A program made the position numbers and the translations under genes. Positions 61,446-64,000 of a DNA stretch of 64,000 nt are shown in pieces. A model generated the notes under the pieces. That model worked only from the letters and a program-made list of their open reading frames with translations, was not told the origin of the DNA and did no database searches. The first letter of the stretch is position 1, and each line of letters begins with the position of its first letter. Source of the stretch: Desulfovibrio psychrotolerans (lineage in GTDB: Bacteria > Desulfobacterota > Desulfovibrionia > Desulfovibrionales > Desulfovibrionaceae); NCBI RefSeq assembly GCF_013340305.1, contig NZ_BLVP01000007.1, forward strand, positions 124,001 to 188,000, given 5' to 3'.

Positions 61446-62639
61446 CTACGCCGGCCCCCTGTTTCTTCCGATGAGCGGACGCAGCAGGGGGCCGTCTTGT
61501 GCTGGCCTGCCCACCAGTTGCGGCAGATACCGGCGCAGAAACACCACGGCAGGCACGCAGCAGGCCAGACTCAGCACCGTAAAGCCGCTTCCCGCCGCCG
61601 TGACCGTGACCGGATTAACGGGCAGGCTTGCCATAAACCATTCGGCAAACGGCCCGTTGAAGAAATGATAAAACACCCCGTTCAGACAGAAGAAAATAAG
61701 CGTATTCTCTCCCAGATACCGCAGCGATCTGCTGTTACCGCACAAAGAGCCTGCCAGCAGAAGCATCACGCTCCCCGCCAGCGCCGTAAAGGGAAACCAG
61801 AATAGATGCCCGTGCCCGCCCAGCACAATGACCACGGCATCAAAGAACCGGAACGGCCCCTTGTTCAGGGTAAAGGTCAGTGCCACGACAAACGCGCATG
61901 CGGCAATCCCTCCCAGCAATGCGGAAACAGAAGGCCTGCGCAATAAAAACCCCTTCCTGCGCAAAAACACCCCTGCCAGATAAAAGGCATACACCACAGG
62001 CGCTTCATATACGAACCACAGGTTCGCTCCCGGAAAGAACTGCACCTTCAGGGTCAGGTAATAGCCGCCTATATAAAAAAGCACGGCAGCCGCCAGCAGC
62101 CTGAAATCCGTGTTCAAAAACCTGCCCGTCCCGTAATGCAGCAGCTCCACGGCAAACAGGCTTACAAAAAACCAGAGCGGAATGTTGAAAACGGGAAAGC
62201 CCAGCAAGGTGGTGAGCATCCCTTTCATGTATCCCTGTGCCGAGGTCACGTCTGCCAGCACAAAATGCCCCGGCAGCACAAGACTCATCAGTATCAGCAA
62301 GGCAGAAAAGAACAGATACGGGACCAGCCGCGATGCCGCCTGCCGCCTGAGAAACAGCCGCAGAGGCAGATGCCCCTTGCCCGCGTCCGCCACATACCCC
62401 GCCAGCAGAAAAAAGAACGGCATGTGGAACGAATAGATGAGCTTGTAGTGCATAGTCGCCGTGGGGTCATGCAGATACATCACCCGTTCTATGATATGCC
62501 CGTAATACACCAGAACAATGCCCAGAAAACGGGCAATATCCGGCATGGGCATACGCTGGTTCAGCGCAGTTATCCCGTTCATGGCGGCAGACAGGCTCCC
62601 GCCCTGCCCGGCGGTACGTGTAGCGTGATCAGTGCTCAT
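61446..62639 (-). CDS. Acyltransferase family 3 membrane protein (OafA/COG3594-like)
   Basis: A 397-residue integral membrane protein with about ten predicted segments. The N-terminal motif DIARFLGIVLVYYGHIIERV matches the acyltransferase-3 signature, with the catalytic histidine in YGHI, and FHMPFFFLLAGYV follows. Such proteins O-acylate surface sugars, for example lipopolysaccharide or capsule. AAAAGGAGCCTGCA precedes the ATG at 62639; the longer frame upstream has no ribosome site. It runs toward the orphan binding-protein gene on the same strand with a 159-base gap. Confidence 0.82.
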   Translation of the reverse strand: MSTDHATRTAGQGGSLSAAMNGITALNQRMPMPDIARFLGIVLVYYGHIIERVMYLHDPTATMHYKLIYSFHMPFFFLLAGYVADAGKGHLPLRLFLRRQAASRLVPYLFFSALLILMSLVLPGHFVLADVTSAQGYMKGMLTTLLGFPVFNIPLWFFVSLFAVELLHYGTGRFLNTDFRLLAAAVLFYIGGYYLTLKVQFFPGANLWFVYEAPVVYAFYLAGVFLRRKGFLLRRPSVSALLGGIAACAFVVALTFTLNKGPFRFFDAVVIVLGGHGHLFWFPFTALAGSVMLLLAGSLCGNSRSLRYLGENTLIFFCLNGVFYHFFNGPFAEWFMASLPVNPVTVTAAGSGFTVLSLACCVPAVVFLRRYLPQLVGRPAQDGPLLRPLIGRNRGPA

Positions 62640-62958
62640 TGCAGGCTCCTTTTCCTTCATGCGCCCGGCCGTTTTCCGGTTCCGCAGCATCGCAGAAACC
62701 CGAAACACGCCTGCGGACGACAAAGACGGGATGAATCGTGTTGCAGAAGCGGAATACGGTAAAGATTGACCGACACCATATCCTAATGCGGCAGAGACAC
62801 AAGCCCCGTATGGTCGGCACTCTCTGCACGCAACGAGCATCCTGCGCAAACAACCGCTCCACCCGACACAAGGACACTTTTTGTAATCTATGGTTCACAT
62901 TGGCACCCTGCACGTGGCAAAAGAGACTCATTCTTACGCATACAAACAGATATGGTGC

Positions 62959-62978
62959 AAAATCAAGATTATGATTTT
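62959..62978. promoter_or_regulatory. Perfect palindrome AAAATCA-N6-TGATTTT upstream of fdhE
   Basis: Seven-base arms AAAATCA (62959-62965) and TGATTTT (62972-62978) are perfect inverse complements around AGATTA. The right edge is seven bases left of the fdhE -35 element, a common position for an activator or repressor. Confidence 0.5.
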
Positions 62979-62984
62979 TTCACA

Positions 62985-63012
62985 TTGAAATTTCGCCGTT
63001 CGTGGCTACTAT
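62985..63012 (+). promoter_or_regulatory. Probable promoter of fdhE
   Basis: TTGAAA (62985-62990), 16 bases, then TACTAT (63007-63012), leaving a leader of about 42 bases before the ATG. Confidence 0.5.
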
Positions 63013-63060
63013 GTCCTATCGCGCGAACTACATTTTCATCATTCCCCATCAGGAGATCTC

Positions 63061-63942
63061 ATGAAATTCGAACTGGAAAAGGAACAGAAGCAGTTGGAAC
63101 GCAAGCTCACCTCGCTCCGCAAGAAAGATTTCCTGCCTGCCGCCCTGCTCGACATCGTTTCCGACACCGCCGCGCTGCAACTGGCTTCGCGCGCCGCCGT
63201 CAGCGTGCAGTTACCCGAGCATCTCGCCACGCCGGACGCCCATGTGCAGGGGCTGCCCCTGCTCCCCCGCGAACAGTTTCCCTACGATGCCAAGCAGACA
63301 GCCATTCTCTTCGGCAAGCTGCTGGCGTTGATGGAGGCTTCCGGCGGCCCGCTGGCCCAATCCGCCGTTATCGTACGCAAGGCACTGGAAGACGGCAGCT
63401 TCCAGCTCGCCGATGCCTGCACCGCCTTTCTGCACGACAGCTCCGAATTTTTCGCAGACTGGGCCGCACGCCTGCCGGACGCCCCCAGCCTTGTCCGCTT
63501 TCTCGTGCAGGGCAGCATCACGCCTTCGCTGCAAGCCACAGGCCTGCTTCTCGCAGAACTGCACAATAATGACGAACCGTGGGCGTTCGGGCACTGTCCG
63601 TGCTGCGGATCCATGCCCATCATGGCTTCGCTGCACGAAAAAGAAGGCTTCCGCCACCTCACCTGTTCGTTCTGTCGGGCGGAATACCGTGCCAAGCGCC
63701 TGCAGTGCGCGTTCTGCGGCGAAGAAGACCACAAGAAGCTGGAATACTTCAAGGCAGAAGGCGAAACAGGCTTTGAGGTGCACGTATGCAGAACCTGCAA
63801 CTGCTACATCAAAACAACCGATTTCCGGGAACTGGACGCTGTAAGCATTCCCGTACTCGACGATCTGGAATCGCTCACACTGGACATACTCGCCCGGGAG
63901 CAAGGACTCTCCCGGCCCACACTTTCCGCCTGGGGGTTCTGA
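63061..63942 (+). CDS. fdhE: Formate dehydrogenase accessory protein FdhE
   Basis: A 293-residue FdhE, needed for maturation of formate dehydrogenase; family members bind iron through CxxC motifs. Four such pairs occur in the C-terminal half: HCPCCGSMPIM, CSFCRAEYRA, CAFCGEEDH and CRTCNCYIKT. An N-terminal helical part precedes them. AGGAGATCTC precedes the ATG. The next gene starts two bases after its stop. Formate is a major electron donor and shuttle in sulfate reducers. Confidence 0.92.
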   Translation: MKFELEKEQKQLERKLTSLRKKDFLPAALLDIVSDTAALQLASRAAVSVQLPEHLATPDAHVQGLPLLPREQFPYDAKQTAILFGKLLALMEASGGPLAQSAVIVRKALEDGSFQLADACTAFLHDSSEFFADWAARLPDAPSLVRFLVQGSITPSLQATGLLLAELHNNDEPWAFGHCPCCGSMPIMASLHEKEGFRHLTCSFCRAEYRAKRLQCAFCGEEDHKKLEYFKAEGETGFEVHVCRTCNCYIKTTDFRELDAVSIPVLDDLESLTLDILAREQGLSRPTLSAWGF

Positions 63943-63943
63943 C

Positions 63944-64000
63944 ATGCCTACCGAAACCATTTCCGGCCTGCAGGGGGGTCCTGCCGCTGCACCGCGGGAA
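63944..64000 (+). CDS. Start of a gene downstream of fdhE, truncated by window edge
   Basis: An ATG two bases after the fdhE stop opens a frame of 19 codons (MPTETISGLQGGPAAAPRE) that runs off the window. The tight spacing indicates co-transcription with fdhE, so another formate dehydrogenase maturation or molybdenum-cofactor gene is likely. The visible part is too short to identify. Confidence 0.6.
   Translation, partial: MPTETISGLQGGPAAAPRE

Larger units (their letters stand above)
62640..63060. other. Divergent control region upstream of fdhE
   Basis: This 421-base divergent spacer holds a perfect palindrome (62959-62978) directly left of a likely fdhE promoter (62985-63012). The part near the acyltransferase (62640-62940) shows no gene. 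Confidence 0.55.

Overview
The window reads as a chromosomal stretch from a sulfate-reducing member of the Desulfovibrionaceae (Desulfobacterota). The strongest markers are a monocistronic dsrC with both redox cysteines, a flavoredoxin, a chemoreceptor ending in an oxygen-binding hemerythrin domain (DcrH type), a MucR/Ros zinc-finger regulator, and fdhE followed by the start of another gene. G+C is high, most genes start on ATG behind strong GGAGG-type sites, and there is no phage, transposase, CRISPR array or tRNA. It looks like core genome with many sensory genes. This assignment is inferred from gene content, not from a database search.

Layout. 1-5.4 kb: partial HD-domain gene, rplM-rpsI with a clear promoter and terminator, a shikimate-kinase-fold enzyme that lacks shikimate-binding features and may be the homoserine kinase, a YkgJ-like cysteine-cluster protein, a lipoprotein, a cNMP-binding protein and MucR. 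5.7-14.3 kb: gatB, a DUF4254 / DUF89(ARMT1-like) / NAD kinase run, gmhA, an FmdB-type zinc ribbon, hemC and rsgA. 14.3-19.7 kb: two convergent chemoreceptors, one with a cysteine-rich PAS domain and one with hemerythrin, with a perfect HcpR/CRP-type palindrome upstream of the first. 19.7-25.5 kb: comM, lepB, lepA and a radical SAM/SPASM protein. 26-31.2 kb: a membrane-anchored signal-peptidase-like protein, a duplicated-domain hypothetical, larC, a CBS-ACT protein and dsrC. 31.4-45.1 kb: a small hypothetical, an orphan YnjB-like binding protein, two orphan hybrid-input histidine kinases, a FadR-type regulator divergent from an RND efflux pair with a perfect palindrome between them, and rdgB. 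45.2-53.6 kb: rimO, rpsA-sppA, a GNAT enzyme, and malQ followed by a eukaryote-like 6-phosphofructo-2-kinase/fructose-2,6-bisphosphatase. 53.7-64 kb: a polar amino-acid ABC operon ending in a glcD-type FAD dehydrogenase, flavoredoxin, an MscS channel, an orphan TrpX-like binding protein, an acyltransferase and fdhE.

How it fits together. The housekeeping genes (translation, tRNA charging, NADP supply, tetrapyrrole synthesis, signal peptide processing) alternate with sensing genes that appear tuned to oxygen or redox: cysteine-rich PAS domains in a chemoreceptor and a kinase, a kinase N-terminus that looks nucleotide-binding, hemerythrin, flavoredoxin and DsrC. MalQ plus a fructose-2,6-bisphosphate enzyme suggests regulated use of stored polyglucose.

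A repeated feature of the spacers is the presence of short, mutually unrelated tandem repeats (8-22 bp units), almost always outside genes. Starts were refined from ribosome-binding sites, so several genes are shorter than their longest open frame. I saw no single obviously new multi-gene system. The best leads are the bacterial PFK-2/FBPase-2, the altered shikimate-kinase-fold enzyme, the Rossmann-like-PAS kinase, the signal-peptidase paralogue and four perfect palindromes that look like operators.
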